From contig JALMQS010000085.1 of the NCBI GenBank assembly GCA_024734495.1, forward strand, positions 18,670,474 to 18,734,473: a DNA stretch of 64,000 nt, in the 5' to 3' direction. A program made the position numbers and the translations under genes. The notes under the pieces are model-generated. The model did not search any database. It saw nothing but the letters and a program-made list of their open reading frames with translations, and was not told the DNA's origin. This document shows positions 21,230 through 33,252 of the stretch, in pieces; positions within the stretch are counted from its first letter, which is position 1, and each line of letters begins with the position of its first letter. The DNA comes from Forficula auricularia (Eukaryota; Arthropoda; Insecta; Dermaptera; Forficulidae).

Positions 21230-22335
21230 ATAGGTAATGATAAATAATATTCCGGATAAAAGAAATGAATGCGGGAACGACACTTTTCAAAAAGAAACTG
21301 CCGAATATTGCTGTTTCTTGCCAAAATCTGTTATCTCCCCTACGCTTTTTCTTATCTATATCAACGACCTTCTAAACTTGCCCTCCAATCCGGTACATTG
21401 TTACGCAGATGACAGCACCCTACATAAAGCCCCTGCATCGCATAAAAACCGTGCAGACATTGCCTCTTCAATTAATTTAGACTTATGCAAACTTAAAACT
21501 GGGGATCCCAAAACTTAGTTAACTTCAATGCGGGGAAAACTTCAGTGTTGCCTGATTTCTAGGCGCGTCGACAGAGAACCTCCCAAACATATCATTCGAC
21601 TCAAACTCACTAGAATTCAGGGATAAAATTTCAATGCTAGGCGTAACTCTAGGGTCTGACCTTTCATGGAATGACCATATCTCAACCACTGCTAAAGCTG
21701 CAGCGCGCAAGCTTAGTCTCCTATTTAGGTCTAGACGCTGTTATACTCCCAGTCAACTTCTTATGCTGTATAAGGCTCAAATTCGTCCCTGTCTCGAATA
21801 TGGCTCTCATCTGTGGAGGGGTACCTCCAAGCATTCTCTTGCTACACTGGATGCAATTCAGAAGCGAGCAATTAAACTAATAGGAGAACCGGCTCTAACC
21901 AACTCACTCGACTCCCTGGCTCACCGAAGAACCGTTTCTGCCCTTTCCCTGTACTACAGATACTATCACGGTGTCTGTTCAGTCAGTGAAATCAATTATC
22001 CCCCCTAATGCCCTCTTTACGCGAAACACGCGGTTTTCTAACGCTCAGCACCCCTTCGCTGTCAAATTGGATAAAAGTCGAACAAGCGCTTTCGCCAACT
22101 CTTTTATCCCTTTGACCTCCAGAGACTGGAACTCGCTCCCTGCCACCATCTTTCCTGCGACTTATAACCTTCAGCTATTTAAGACCCGTATCCACAGATA
22201 CCTTCGACCCCCGCCCAACCCATAAAATTCTTTCTTCTTCTTTTTCACGATGGAGGGGCCAACCCAGGCCTTTTAGGGGTTGCACCTTTTTTGGTGTAAC
22301 TCCTTCTCTCATCATTATCATAAAAAAATCATCAA
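21230..22335 (+). pseudogene. Jockey-like LINE fragment, frameshifted
   Basis: Reverse transcriptase motifs appear in order: LFLIYINDLLNLPSNPVHCY, then ADDSTLH (catalytic YADD, about 21400); LGVTLGSDLSWNDHI; LYKAQIRPCLEYGSHLWRG; DAIQKRAIKLI; LAHRRTVSALSLYYRYYHG; and a final block ending NSLPATIF and FKTRIHRYL at 22225. Frame changes occur near 21500 and 21985. The 3' UTR contains AGGGGTTGCACC and ends in a TCATCATTATCATAAAA tail. The family is close to, but distinct from, the copies at 23627 and 42384. Confidence 0.8.
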
Positions 22336-22683
22336 TAAACTGCAATGGATCGTTGGTAGACTTTATTCTTAGTCGTTTGAAATATTAATATGTTTATTTC
22401 TTTATTAATAATCAGTTATCACTGGCTATTTGAAGTCAATGTTGACAAAAATAAAAAATAGCCATTGATTCTCATCTAATTCTGAAGTAATAACCTTGTT
22501 GCATTCCATTAATGGTCAAAACATCAAATAAACTTCAACCAATCGCTGCTGGACTTTATCCATGGCCATTTGAAATACAGTAATACCCCGGACTTACGCG
22601 ATAGGTGGGACCAAGCGATAGCAGTGTAAGTCGAATTCGCGTAAGTCGGGGTTCAACTTTGCATATAAATACATATAAAGTTT

Positions 22684-23159
22684 ATTAGTAATGAAGCTGT
22701 TGAAGCTTTTATTTTTGTGATTAATTTGATTAAAGTTTAAATTTTTATTTAAATCACACATGATTACTTTATAATTATTTATTGAAACAAATAATTACAA
22801 TTTTAATACAACGTTTCGATCGACTTATTCTGCGATCGTTCTCAAGTATGAGCACCCACTCCGATTATAGGTTAACTGAGCCAACCATGTTTATCTGGGC
22901 TCAAAGCCCAAATATACCGACGGCATCAGCGCCCCCTGTCGGATTGAGCATTACATGTTTTTAAAGATTATAAAAAGCAAAAAAATTATACTGACAAATC
23001 AAATGATAATAATAGCAATAATAGTACATAACAATTAATTCACTTATCAAGAATGTTATAGTTTACATCGTTGGATTTTTTAATATAAGGTACATTTTGT
23101 ATATTAACATATTTTTACATGAAGTTTAATTACATATAGAGTTTGTGTATCGGGACCAT
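22684..23159 (+). mobile_element. Penelope-like repeat family E8, copy 2
   Basis: It begins AGTAATGAAGCTGTTGAAGC, contains the hammerhead-like region in inverse (22807..22845, ACGTTTCGATCGACTTATTC) and continues through GCGCCCCCTGTCGGATTGAG. TACATATAAAGTTT stands at 22670..22683 and again at 23160..23173, a probable 14-bp TSD. A 30-bp tandem duplication (23129..23158 and 23159..23188) blurs the right border. No ORF. Confidence 0.6.
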
Positions 23160-23289
23160 TACATATAAAGTTTGTGTAATCGGGACCAGAGTCTAACGAA
23201 AACAATAATTTAGAAGAAACATGTTTAATAAAATATTAGATAATGAAAGCAATTTACATTACTATGAATAAAACAACGTAAACCGAAGT

Positions 23290-23626
23290 TATTTTGATGT
23301 CTAAGGCTTCATATGGTATATTCTAACAATGTCGCCTGACGAGATAAGTTTTTCTTCTTCTCACGTAAAATTTCCTCGTAGCATGCCAGTAACTTTTTTA
23401 TTTCCCGTTTTGTAGTAGAAACGCGCTCTTCATTGGAATCTATTTTTTCTAAAATTTGTAACCCCTTTTCAATTGTAGGTACTGAGGCCTTCTGTTAGTT
23501 TGAAATCGTCATTTGATTTTCCGTTTCAAATGTGTCTAACGAATCAGTTTGTTCAATATCTTGATCATGCTCACACATTTCCATAAGTTTGTCAATTGTT
23601 AGCTCTTGAGTGTGTGAATCTAGCAA
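23290..23626 (-). pseudogene. Tigger-like transposase, C-terminal part
   Basis: On the minus strand the sequence reads HTQELTIDKLMEMCEHDQ, then IEQTDSLDTFETEN, a stop, and EKGLQILEKIDSNEERVST with TTKREIKKLLACYEEILREK, the usual acidic and coiled tail of jerky/Tigger proteins. At least one stop codon is present. It connects with the segment at 24700-25200 across the inserted LINE. Confidence 0.65.
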
Positions 23627-24699
23627 TCCAAAAAGTTGTGGTGGATGGAATATCATCTGAATCGTTCTCCACAAACGCTGGTGTTCCCCAAGGCTCTATA
23701 ATCTCCTCCACACTCTTCCTAATTTATATAAACGACCTTATCGATCAAACGTCAAACCCCACTCATTGCTACGCCGACGATAGCACTCTGCACGGAAAGC
23801 CCTCACTCCCGAATAATCGAATCAATGTTGCCTCCTCAATTACTCTCGACCTAGTTAAATTGAATAAATGGGGCTCTCAAAATTTATTTAACTTTAATAC
23901 AAACAAGACTCAATGTTGTCTAATTTCTAGGCGCGAAAATAAAGATTTCCCTGATATTCACTTCGATTCGAATACCCTGAAAATGTGTGACAGCCTATCC
24001 ATGTTGGGCGTCTCTGTCGCATCTGACCTGTCTTGGAATGAACACATCTCCTCTGTGGTTAAATCTGCAGCAAGGATGATTGGCTACTTATTCAGGTCCA
24101 AGCGATTTTACAAACCCCCACAACTTCTCACCATCTACAAGGCCCAAATCCGCCCCTGTCTCGAATACGGCTCTCATATATGGAGAGGAGCCTCTAAATA
24201 TTCTCTTGCTACCCTAGATGCAATTCAGAAACGAGCCGTCAAGCTAATTGACGATTCTACCCTCACCGACTCCCTCGACTCGCTGGCCCATCGAAGAAAT
24301 GTCTCTGCCCTTTCCCTTTTCTATAGATACTATCACGGCAGGTGCTCTGATGAGATAAAATCAATAGTTCCCCCCAAAGCATGCTTTTTACGTAGCACGC
24401 GTTTTGCCGACTCCCAACACTCTTTCGCGGTCAAATTGGAAAATTGCCGGACCACTTCATTCGCCAATACATATATCCCCATGACTTCAAGGAACTGGAA
24501 CTCTCTCCCAGCCTCCATCTTTCTCAGCACCTATAATCTTCAAACCTTCAAAACCGGAGTGCATAGACACCTAAGTCTTCACCCTCTCACTTAATCAACT
24601 TTCCCTTCTCTTCGGTAATGCAAGGGTCTTTCGAGATCCATAGGAGCTGCATCTTTACTGGTGCACCCCTTCTTGCATTCGATTGCATTAAAAAAAAAA
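23627..24699 (+). mobile_element. Jockey-like LINE inserted in the Tigger gene (5'-truncated)
   Basis: The left junction falls within TAGCAA at 23621..23626. The tail is an A-run at about 24688-24699 after GCATTCGATTGCATT. The coding part is open from the junction to 24594: VVVDGISSESFSTNAGVPQG, then LIYINDLIDQTSNPTHCYAD with catalytic YADD, LGVSVASDLSWNEHIS, LEYGSHIWRGASKYSLAT, DAIQKRAVKLI, NSLPASIF, and stop. About 320 codons of the reverse transcriptase C-terminal half remain and the frame has no break, so this copy is young. Confidence 0.85.
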
Positions 24700-24765
24700 A
24701 TTCTTGGACGTCATCACCATCCATTTCTAAATTTAATTGTTTGGCAATATCGACCACTTCTTCAA

Positions 24766-25200
24766 TTATACTATCAATTTCTTCAGGATTTGAGGCTGAT
24801 TCTCCTTGGGTTTCTGTGGTGAAAAAAATGGATACAGAATTTTCCAGACGCCATTCAAAGTTTTTTGTGAAATCTCATTCCAAGATTGTCCAATAATTCT
24901 TACAGCATCTAAAACATTGAATTGCTTCCAAAAGTCTTTGACAGAAAGCTCGTTATTTTGTCCCATAGCTTCATTTAGATGTGCAAATGATCGCCTTGTG
25001 TAGTAAGCTTTAAATGTTTGAATGAATCCCTGGTTCATTGGTTTAAGCAAGCTGGTAGTGTTTGGTGGCAAAAATACAACTTCACCTGTGGATAGAAATT
25101 AATTAGAGTTGTAGAAGGATGACCTGGTGCATTGTCAATAAGGAGTGGGAAGCCGATGCTCGCGGCAATCCAAAGCAAAAACCGCGTATCTCCGAATTCG
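24766..25200 (-). pseudogene. Tigger-like transposase, catalytic part
   Basis: On the minus strand: SHSLLIDNAPGHPSTTLINF (second catalytic Asp), then LPPNTTSLLKPMNQGFIQTF-like sequence with FKAYYTRRSFAHLNEA, DFWKQFNVLDAVRIIGQSWN, and a run into EEIDS-type acidic sequence near 24770. This is the DDE_1 superfamily of pogo/Tigger. The segment upstream of the DNAPGHP motif is missing because the element is internally deleted. Confidence 0.8.
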
Positions 25201-25769
25201 CGTAAAACGGGGTAGCGTAAGTCGGAGTATATATTACTCTATTAATATATTTATTCATTTTTTTTATTAATCAGATAAAAAGAATATAGTCTTTTTGTAC
25301 GTAAAGGTACTTGTGCTTATTGTAATGTAAAGTACTTTAAAATATAATTTTCCTAAAATCTTGTATTTGCAATGCGGAGAACTGATTAGATTTTGGGCTT
25401 TCTAGCTTTAGAATGTCTGATTCAAAAATTCAAAAAAAATCGTTTTTTGGATGGTTTTATTGAGATTTTAAGGCATACATGAACTATATATTTTATATAT
25501 ACCTAATTTGCAATACATTCAATTTAAAGGTGCTGATGATGCCGTTTCTCGGCGGATCAAATTTTGTACAAATTGTCCACCTGTAAACACCGCTGATAAA
25601 ATAAAATGCTAACTCACAATTAGTGTTGTTCATATGGAATTACATCTTCAAAGTTCCCCAAAGCCTCCTAATCACTTCAAGAAATATGTTTAAATAATAT
25701 ATTTTATATTTAAGTATATTATTTATTCCTAATCAGGTCGTTTCTATAGTGAACAACTTTTTCTTTTAA

Positions 25770-26728
25770 TTATTATTTACTAGCTGCAAGGCCCGCCTTC
25801 GGCGGCCCTCTTGCTAGCCAGGGGCACGCCCCTGGACCACAGCCCTCGAACCCCACCCTCACCCCCACTCCCACTCACCACACACCCCGAAACCCACCCA
25901 GCACCCCCAACCCCCGCACCATGCCCCTCCTCCCCACCACATCCAACACTCCATTCCGCACCCTAACCCACTATCCCCACCCCCCCAAAACCCCTCCAGC
26001 ACCAGCACCACGCACGTATCCCCAACCCTCGCCCCCACACCACCACCCGCACCCCATCCACTCCAGACCCCACTCCGTGCCCTCCAACCCTGCGCATCAC
26101 ACCCCCGCAGAGCCCCCTGCACCCCCACCCTATTCCGCCTCACTCCTCACTCAACCCCTATTCCACCCCCGCACCCGCCCTCCGCACCCAGTTTTTGCAT
26201 TTCTAGCCCTCTAGAGGCCCAGAGATTATGTATACAAAATTTGGTTGAGTTTGCTCCAAGGGCAAGAATTTACATTTTTTCACCCCCCCCCCACTTTTTG
26301 GGTATTTTTTGGGGGGAAATTTTTTCAAACAAAAGTTGTCAGAAATCACATCCCCTACAACTTTACTCATTATAAAATTTTCTGTAGAGTTAATAGTTTA
26401 GTAGTTATTTGATGATTTTCATTAGTGCGTCCCCCCAAAGCCCCCTCTGGGATCAAAATATCAAAACGTTATATAGCTCAAAACGTAAGTTCGAAGACAT
26501 CTGATGTAAATATGAAATTTCATAATAATCCCTCCAGCCGTTTTGACGTGAATCGTGAGCAACTTTTCGGAAACGACGGAAACATACAGACAGACAGACA
26601 GACACACAGACAGGAATTTTGTTGAGGGTGTTTTTGTTCATAACTTTGCTTGAAACGTGTGCAACCAAAATTTGGCGTGATTTGTAGCAATGTACAGACA
26701 AAACCTTAATTTTATATATATAGATTAA
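25770..26728 (+). repeat. CTAGC-started repeat with a C-rich tract, copy 1
   Basis: It starts ATTATTTACTAGCTGCAAGG, runs through a very C-rich, G-poor tract (25840..26200) and one E2 minisatellite unit (26190..26300), then a CAGACAGACAGACAGAC run, and ends TTATATATATAGATTAA. A second copy with the same ends is at 30367..31320. No protein. Confidence 0.55.
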
Positions 26729-27169
26729 ATGTGCGAGTGAAAGATTCTTTCAAATGGCAAATACAAGTCCAGACCTGTTTGTGACTATTAGAAATTAATT
26801 TGTTCATTTTCATTATTTCTAGAAACCGCCTTTTGACGCTAGGGCAAGAAAATATTAAATCCAAATGAATATCCTACAGGTTTTTCACTTCAAATTGAAC
26901 ATTTTATTATTATTATTATATTTGTAATTTATTATGTAATTTATATTTGTTCAATTTGACACAGCGTGTGAGTCTTGAAAAAGTTTCATTTTTTACTCCA
27001 ATTAAATATTGAGTATATAGAGAGTTATGCTGTGTGAAGTTTCGGTGAATTAATAATTTTAAATAATATCTATCTACCAGTTGTTCTTCAATAGAAAATA
27101 CCAGTAATTAATTAAATTTCCCAATTGTAATATATCATAATAATATTTGTAATTAACTATTAGTGGGTT

Positions 27170-28560
27170 TTTAAATAAAAAAACTTTATATAACAATTTT
27201 TGAGGTCCTTAAGGTAATATATGGTTAAGCCATTTTCAAAATATTTAGAAAAAAATAAATAGTACAAAATAAAGTACTTATGTTTGTGGCCTATTAAGTA
27301 CCACAAACTAATCAGTGCTTCATTTTGTTAAATCATTGATAGGATTTCAATTTCATTTCATTCGGTTGAACGAAGTAGAAAAATAACTTTTGAGGAGAAT
27401 TTTCTAGGTTAAGTTTCACAAAAAGGAAATATTAAAACAAATGTATGTTTATTTTTAGTTTGATTCACTCGATATATATTTCGGGTTATTAGCCCATCTT
27501 CAGGAGTTCAAATAAAAACTGAATACAAATTTGTAAAAACGTTTAACAGGTAAAATTTTGAGAGAGAAGAGTATATTCAGAAAGTTTCTTCAACAACAAT
27601 GTAGAAAAAATTGTAGACATAAAAAAGAATCCATCCATCTATCCTCACTGAATTAAATGAAAAAATCGCACTTTTTGGGCTCTGACGAGACCCCATGTAT
27701 TTTGGCAAAATCCTCAGGCCAAAAAATTAAACATGAATGAATACTACAATAGTTGAGACCATGGGTTCCGTTGTCTTTACCAGAGGAGTTTTTGAAGTCG
27801 CTCTTGGTGCGAGACCGATTACAATTCTTTACCCAAATATGGATCGCTATGGATAAAGTAAAAAGTAATGTTACGTAATTAGATGAGAATCAATGGCAAT
27901 TTTTGATTTTAAGTCAACATTGACTTCAATTAGCCAGTGATATTTGATTAATAATAAAGAAATAAACATATTCATATTTCAAACGACTATATGGATAAAT
28001 TCTGTTCCATTATTTTTACTTTATCCAATGCGAAGCATGGGTAAAGTATTGTAATCTGTCTCGCGCCAAGCGCGACTTCATAGGGTGCTCAGGTAAAGAC
28101 TACTGAACCCATGGTCTCAATTAAAGTCACAAATTGTAGTATTCATTTAGGTTGAATTTTAGCACGTGATGGTTTTGCCAAAAATTACATGGAGTCTCTT
28201 CCAGAGGCCAAAAAGTGCGATTTTTTCAGGAAGTGCGTGCGGATGGATGGATGGATGTTATCGTTTTTTTCGTCCACGATTTTTTCCACACCGTTGCACC
28301 AATTGAAATAAAATTGAAAACCAACCATTACCTTAACAAAATAAAGCGCTGATTAGTTTTTGGTACATATCGGCCCACAAACATTAGTACTTTATTTCAG
28401 TACTTTTTTAGTTTTTTCTAAATATCTTGAAAATGACTAAACCAATTTTGATGAAATTTAATATTGTAATTAAGTACCTTGAGGAACACAAAAAAGTTTT
28501 TTGTAAAATTATTTATTTTAAACTACTTTGACCTAGATTAAGATACTACATTGGATAAAG
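27170..28560. repeat. Long inverted repeat, about 1.3 kb
   Basis: The outer arms share a CCTTAAGGTA-type region, TCATTTTCAAGATATTTAG and AAGTACT blocks. The inner arms share AAAAAGTGCGATTTTTTC, CCATGGTCTCAA-type and GACTTC with TTTACTTTATCC. The centre (27890-27990) matches 22370-22470. No ORF. Confidence 0.6.
27461..27512 (-). ncRNA. Hammerhead ribozyme candidate
   Basis: On the minus strand: 5' stem I ending ACTC, core CTGAAGA, extra T, stem II GGG-CTAATAA-CCC, GAA, then ATATATAT as a small AT stem III, C as the cleavage residue, and stem I 3' GAGT. Compared with the copy at 34368..34416 the stem II pair A-T is replaced by G-C while the CTAATAA loop is kept, a compensatory change. Confidence 0.55.
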
Positions 28561-28677
28561 TTTAGCAACCATCCGTTGCAGTTTATTCCTTTTATTAATG
28601 ATTTTGGCAAGATACAGCAGTCTTCCAGGAATATTGAAGTAGAGAATATGTAAGTTTCATTCGTTGACCCTTTAATG

Positions 28678-28712
28678 TCCTAAAGAAGGAGGAAGATTCT
28701 CCGAAACGTTTC
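28678..28712 (+). ncRNA. Degenerate hammerhead-like motif
   Basis: CTAAAGA (one core change), stem II GGAG/CTCC, then GAAACGTTT. Stem I does not pair at its base. Probably inactive. Confidence 0.35.
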
Positions 28713-28769
28713 TTAAAATTGTCAAAAGATAATTAATAAGTATAGAAATAAGTTGATTTTTTTATTTTT

Positions 28770-29480
28770 TAAGGTACTTGTTTGGCTAAAATACTAGCAA
28801 AAAGATAATACTAGAGTATATAGAACAGACAATAAAGATTCATAATTCATAAGCCTAAAACTTTTTGCTGTTTATGTACCACTATTAGACAATCCAGTGC
28901 TCGTTTGACAAATCTGGCAACATTCTCCGAGATTGAATATTTTTATCATAGAAATGACAGATAAAGTACATTATAAAAGGGAGATTTATAAAACAAAATG
29001 TTATTAATAAGCGATTGAAAGCTGTTGCGAGAATGACTGAAAAACGTCAAAAAAGTACTAAAGTTAACCCACTTTTAGGTAAAATAAATGCGTTGTTGCC
29101 AGCTTGTTTTTAGTCTAAATTTTTCATTATACATTTTAAATTATTTATACATTATTATCTCAAAAACTGTGTTGTAATTATGAATTACAATTTTCTTAAA
29201 AAATGTATTAGTTATTGTTTAATGTTGGTTTAGTTTTTTATAACAATGATAAGAAGAGTTTCTTAATTATAATTAAATATGTATGTAAACTTTCCGATAT
29301 CCCATATAGTGCAATGCTAAAGAGCCTGAAAAACTCTATCTTTGGAATTTAATATCTCCTGAACTATATTGTTCATAAATTTCGTTTTGCCACCAATCGA
29401 TGCAGAAGTATTTAAATAATAATCTATATAAATTTCAAAAAAATCCTAAGAAAACCCATATGGTGAAACAACTACCTTAA
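28770..29480 (+). repeat. Repeat family E5, copy 1
   Basis: The ends TTAAGGTACTTGTTT and AACAACTACCTTAA are inverse, giving a MITE-like unit of about 710 bp. Copies are at 39790..40485, as both arms of the inverted repeat in BEN intron 1 (34955..36175), and in reverse from 63693 to the window end. It carries a GTTAAATTTAATATCTCC-like block and TTAATTATAATTAA. No ORF. Confidence 0.65.
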
Positions 29481-29499
29481 TCGGTGATTATTTTATACT

Positions 29500-30360
29500 T
29501 TTAAATCATATTACGTAATAATCAATTAAAATAATTAGAAATGAAAATGAAAATTTTAATTAAAAAAAAATTCAAATATTCATACATTTCTCAATTTCGT
29601 TTCATTGTAATTTTTCTTTAATGCTCCAAAAAATTTGCCAAGTATATAAAAAGTACTTAATCTTGATTATGACATTATGAATGAGTGAATCCGGTTCTTT
29701 CTTTAAAAAAAATGACGCAATTTTAACCTCCCCCCTCCTTTCATTTATTCTGAATGATAATGAATTTCAATCATTATATTTCAATTCTGGGAAAGTGAAG
29801 AAACGCTTCCCGATTGCATATATTCCATACCTATTCTCTTTAGGGAATAACAAAAGCTCAGCCACAGAGACAATTTCCATTGAAATGTCACCAAGAAAGA
29901 AGAGAGAAGAGACCTCGCACACCCTTTAAAGAAAGTGATTTGGTGGGTAATTAGTGGCAGGTGCTGGGGTCCCCGATGATGAGGCTCTTCTCTCTCCTGA
30001 ATTAGGCACCGTGACAAGACACAAACGTCAGTAGGAACAGGCCAACAGGAGCCAGCCAGCCGAGTGTCGCAATCCATTGAAATGGACCAGCGATATCATC
30101 ATTAGCCAGCCAGACACGCAAATCTACAGATAAATAAGTCTTAAATGATTTGTTTTTCATGCAAATAAAGGAAAATTATTAATCCAAACACATACACACA
30201 CACACACACACACAAGGCGAGGTGAAAGTGAAAGCCACCAAGACTTATTATTCATAAAAATTTAAAAAAAAAAAAAAAAAAACTATACTGATGAAGTCAT
30301 TCACATAATTTTATCTGCCCCTCTTGTATATTTAATAATATAATTTATAAGCATTTAGGA
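29500..30360. other. Low-repeat DNA with an (AC)n tract
   Basis: The segment 29650-30130 has balanced composition and no copy in the window. Open frames on both strands have no recognisable domain. An (AC) microsatellite lies at about 30190-30215 and an A18 run near 30265. Confidence 0.4.
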
Positions 30361-30366
30361 ATTTTT

Positions 30367-31320
30367 ATTATTTACTAGCTTCGCCCCTGGATCCCCACGT
30401 GGCTGCTTTATTGATATTTTATTAGTTACAGTGAATAAATATATTACATAAATATAATATATATTTGGTTTTAATCTTTAAAATATATTTTTAAAGAAAT
30501 TCCAAAAGCTAATTAATTCCTTTCAGTTAGTTTAGTTAGTATAGTTTCAATAATCCTTTATAATTAACTTTGAATTAAATAAATAATATTGAAATGAATG
30601 AATGAGCTCGAATACAAAAGCCAATAGGCTTAGTTCTTTTGAAATGGTTGAGGGTCTTAAATACAATAGAAAAAGGATGAGGTGAGATTCCCAAGGGTAT
30701 TTTTAAGAAAAATGATTTTTAAATAACATATTTTATTTTAAATTAAATATTTTTCATCTATATATATATACAAAAGCTTGGCTGAAACTTTTTTATTTTT
30801 TTCTACCCTATTAAAAACGGTTTTCAGAATTTTTTAAAATTTTTTCACCCAACCCAAAAGAAGTTAGGAATTTTTGAAAAAATAGCTTTTTTTAAATAAC
30901 CATAACTTTTTCAAAAATTTAAGTTAAAGTTATCATGACGTTTTTTTTTAAATTTACTTTAAAAAAATAGATAGTTTTTTTTAATTTTTGTTTCAATATT
31001 AAATTCTTCTTCAACGATAATGTAGTTAGGACTATTGAGAATGAATGACACTCAAAAATCTTACAAACAGGGCCGCCAACACTTGTTTTTTTGCTAATTT
31101 AGTTCTTTTATTGTTTGGCAAGCTATGTTGGCTAACCTGATTTTTTTTGTTTTTCTTGAATTTTCCAATTTTCCGGGCAACTTTTCCAATTTTCTTTTTA
31201 CATATTAACCTGAATAGCACTATTACGAACATTTAAAAAAAATTAGCCAAATCGGTCCAGGCATTTAAGAGATCTGCGTTTACGAAGAAACAAAAATTCA
31301 TTTTTATTATATAGATTAAG
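30367..31320 (+). repeat. CTAGC-started repeat, copy 2
   Basis: It starts TATTATTTACTAGCTTCGCC and ends TTTTTATTATATAGATTAAG. The last part contains AAATCGGTCCAGGCATTTAA followed by GATCTGCGTTTACGAAG. The middle differs from copy 1. It resembles short non-autonomous repeats common in insects, class not assigned. Confidence 0.5.
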
Positions 31321-31559
31321 TAGTAGGTAATATTTATAATTTAATATTAAAACATGTATAATAGAAGTATTAACACTATGGCTGTTAGTATATCATATAA
31401 CTTCATAAATCGTGATTAGATATATAAAAAAACGAGATTTTATTTAAATTTAGGAAATCTATCTAATTAAACCGCCCTTCCATAATTTGGGCTCATTAGC
31501 AATTAATAATATCTCATTTTAATTATGAGACTCTTCTATTGTATCAGCACTATTCGATT

Positions 31560-32240
31560 TTCGTTTATTTTTATTTTTGAATCCCCCCCCCCCCCCCACC
31601 TCCCTCTTTTGGGTCACTATCAATTTTTACAAAGTGAGCCATTTCCCTACGGTCTTATAGGGTGCTTAAGCAAGATTTCGTATAAATCGATCAAAGAGTC
31701 AAGGACTCATATTGATAGTTATATTTTCTGACTACCCCCTCCCCCCTCCATTTCGGTCTATGAAAGAAATAATTCTTCTTTTTTTATTGTATGTTTTTTT
31801 TTTAGTTTGAAAATTTTGTAATTTTTTTTAAGAGCCCTCCCTCCTCTCCCTCTTAATTTTTGTTAGATTTCAACCAAAATCCTAATCAGTTCTTAATCTC
31901 AATAAAAAAAACTACATGTGAAATAATGTTTTGATATATACAGCAGTTTTAAAGAAATAATGGAGACTGCGGTGTCCCTCGGTGGTCGGGTAAAAATGGA
32001 TGATGGGCGAGTAGATCCTAAATGGGAAGAGAGAAAGACATCCTAACACCTAATCCGAACCGAGAAGACACGAGATCGAGTTTTACTTACACCAACATAT
32101 AATATAAGCACTCGTTATCATGATCCATTTTACGTGTTTGTAAAATTTGGCAACGCACTAATGTACTAAAAGATATTTCGACAAAATCATTAATATCTCG
32201 TAAAATAAATTTGTTTTGATGTTCACTTTATATGGTTTTC
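31560..32240 (+). repeat. Dispersed repeat with C-runs, copy 1
   Basis: C-run-rich segments (31583-31600, 31733-31750) flank TTTTTACAAAGTGAGCC and a GATCAAAGAGTCAAGGACTC block. A later block GAGACTGCGGTGTCCCTCGG recurs in inverse near 55470, and GATCGATTTGTA-type sequence recurs near 55750 and 60255. No gene. Confidence 0.5.
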
Positions 32241-32394
32241 TTGTAGATAAAAACGCTATGGTTTCGGTCAATTTTTTTTTATCAAAATAATTTGCCCGTA
32301 TGGAAATAAATAGATTTTCGAAATATGTTTTTTATATATTTTTTGAAAATATATTAAAAATATAAAATTTTTGTGTTAAATTTATGTAAAGTTT

Positions 32395-33252
32395 ATGTTT
32401 TCCATATATTCTTAAAATATAATTATTTTTATATCTCTCTAGTATAAATTTTTTAATGTTTGTAACTATGTTTCAACGATATATTCAGAATTCGATATAA
32501 ATTTTATGTGTTTTAAATATGTTTTTAAAATAAAATTATTTTTATATCTCTCCAGTATAAATTTTTTAATGTTTTTAAATATATTTCAAAGATATATTCT
32601 GAATCGGTTATATAAATTTTGTTTTAAATGATATATTTTGAATAAGATATTTGAAAAATAAATATATGTATTTAATTTGGCTGAGGGGTCCCAAAATAAG
32701 AAAATGCTAAATGATTTTTTATGAAATTTGATTCGCAGAACAGCATATAGCATATGTTTTTTATGGTGGGGTCCAATTTGGCTGGAGGGTCCCATAAAAA
32801 TGATGAAAATGATTTTTGATAAAATTTGATACAGATGGCCAATATTTTTTCTGGTGGGGTTAAATTTAGCTGAGGGGGTCCCAAAATAAAAAATGATAAA
32901 AAATGATTTTTTTAAGTAATTTGATTCACAGAACAACACAGCCTATATTTTTTATGGGGTCCAATTTGACCAAGAGGGTCCAACAACAAAAAATTATAAA
33001 AAAATGATTTTTTATGAAATTTGATTCACAGAAATAAAACATAGCCTATATTTTTTATGGGGTCCAATTTGACCAAGAGGGGTCCAACAACAAAAAATTA
33101 TAAAAAAATGATTTTTTATGAAATTTGATTCACAGAAAAAAACATAGCCTTATATTTTTTTGGGTGGGGTCCAAAAACAAAAAATGATTTTTGATGAAAT
33201 TTGAAACAAATCACAACATACATATAGGCTATATTGTTTCTGGTGGGGTCCA
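32395..33252 (+). repeat. Two adjacent imperfect minisatellites
   Basis: From 32395 to 32640 a unit of about 125 bp is present twice (TATCTCTCTAGTATAAATTT and TATCTCTCCAGTATAAATTT). From 32675 to 33252 a unit of 75-103 bp is present about six times, each with AAATGATTTTT, GAAATTTGATTCACAGAA and GGGGTCCAATTTG. Units diverge, so the array is not recent throughout. Confidence 0.75.

Larger units (their letters stand above)
22578..25239 (-). mobile_element. pogo/Tigger-like transposon with two nested insertions
   Basis: The ends CAGTAATACCCCGGACTTACG (left) and, in inverse, GAGTAATATATACTCCGACTT (right) are flanked by TA (22576-22577, 25240-25241). Without the nested Penelope-like piece (22684..23159) and LINE (23627..24699) the element is about 1.1 kb. 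Transposase is encoded on the minus strand, but the right TIR joins almost directly to the second catalytic Asp region. The N-terminal DNA-binding part has therefore been deleted. Confidence 0.75.

Noticed and set aside
25859..26214. Open frames on both strands in the C-rich tract
   Set aside because: They result from base composition (Pro/Thr/His on one strand, Gly/Trp/Cys on the other). No start context or domain.
32675..33252. CRISPR-like array
   Set aside because: Units are imperfect tandem repeats without distinct spacers, in a eukaryotic context.
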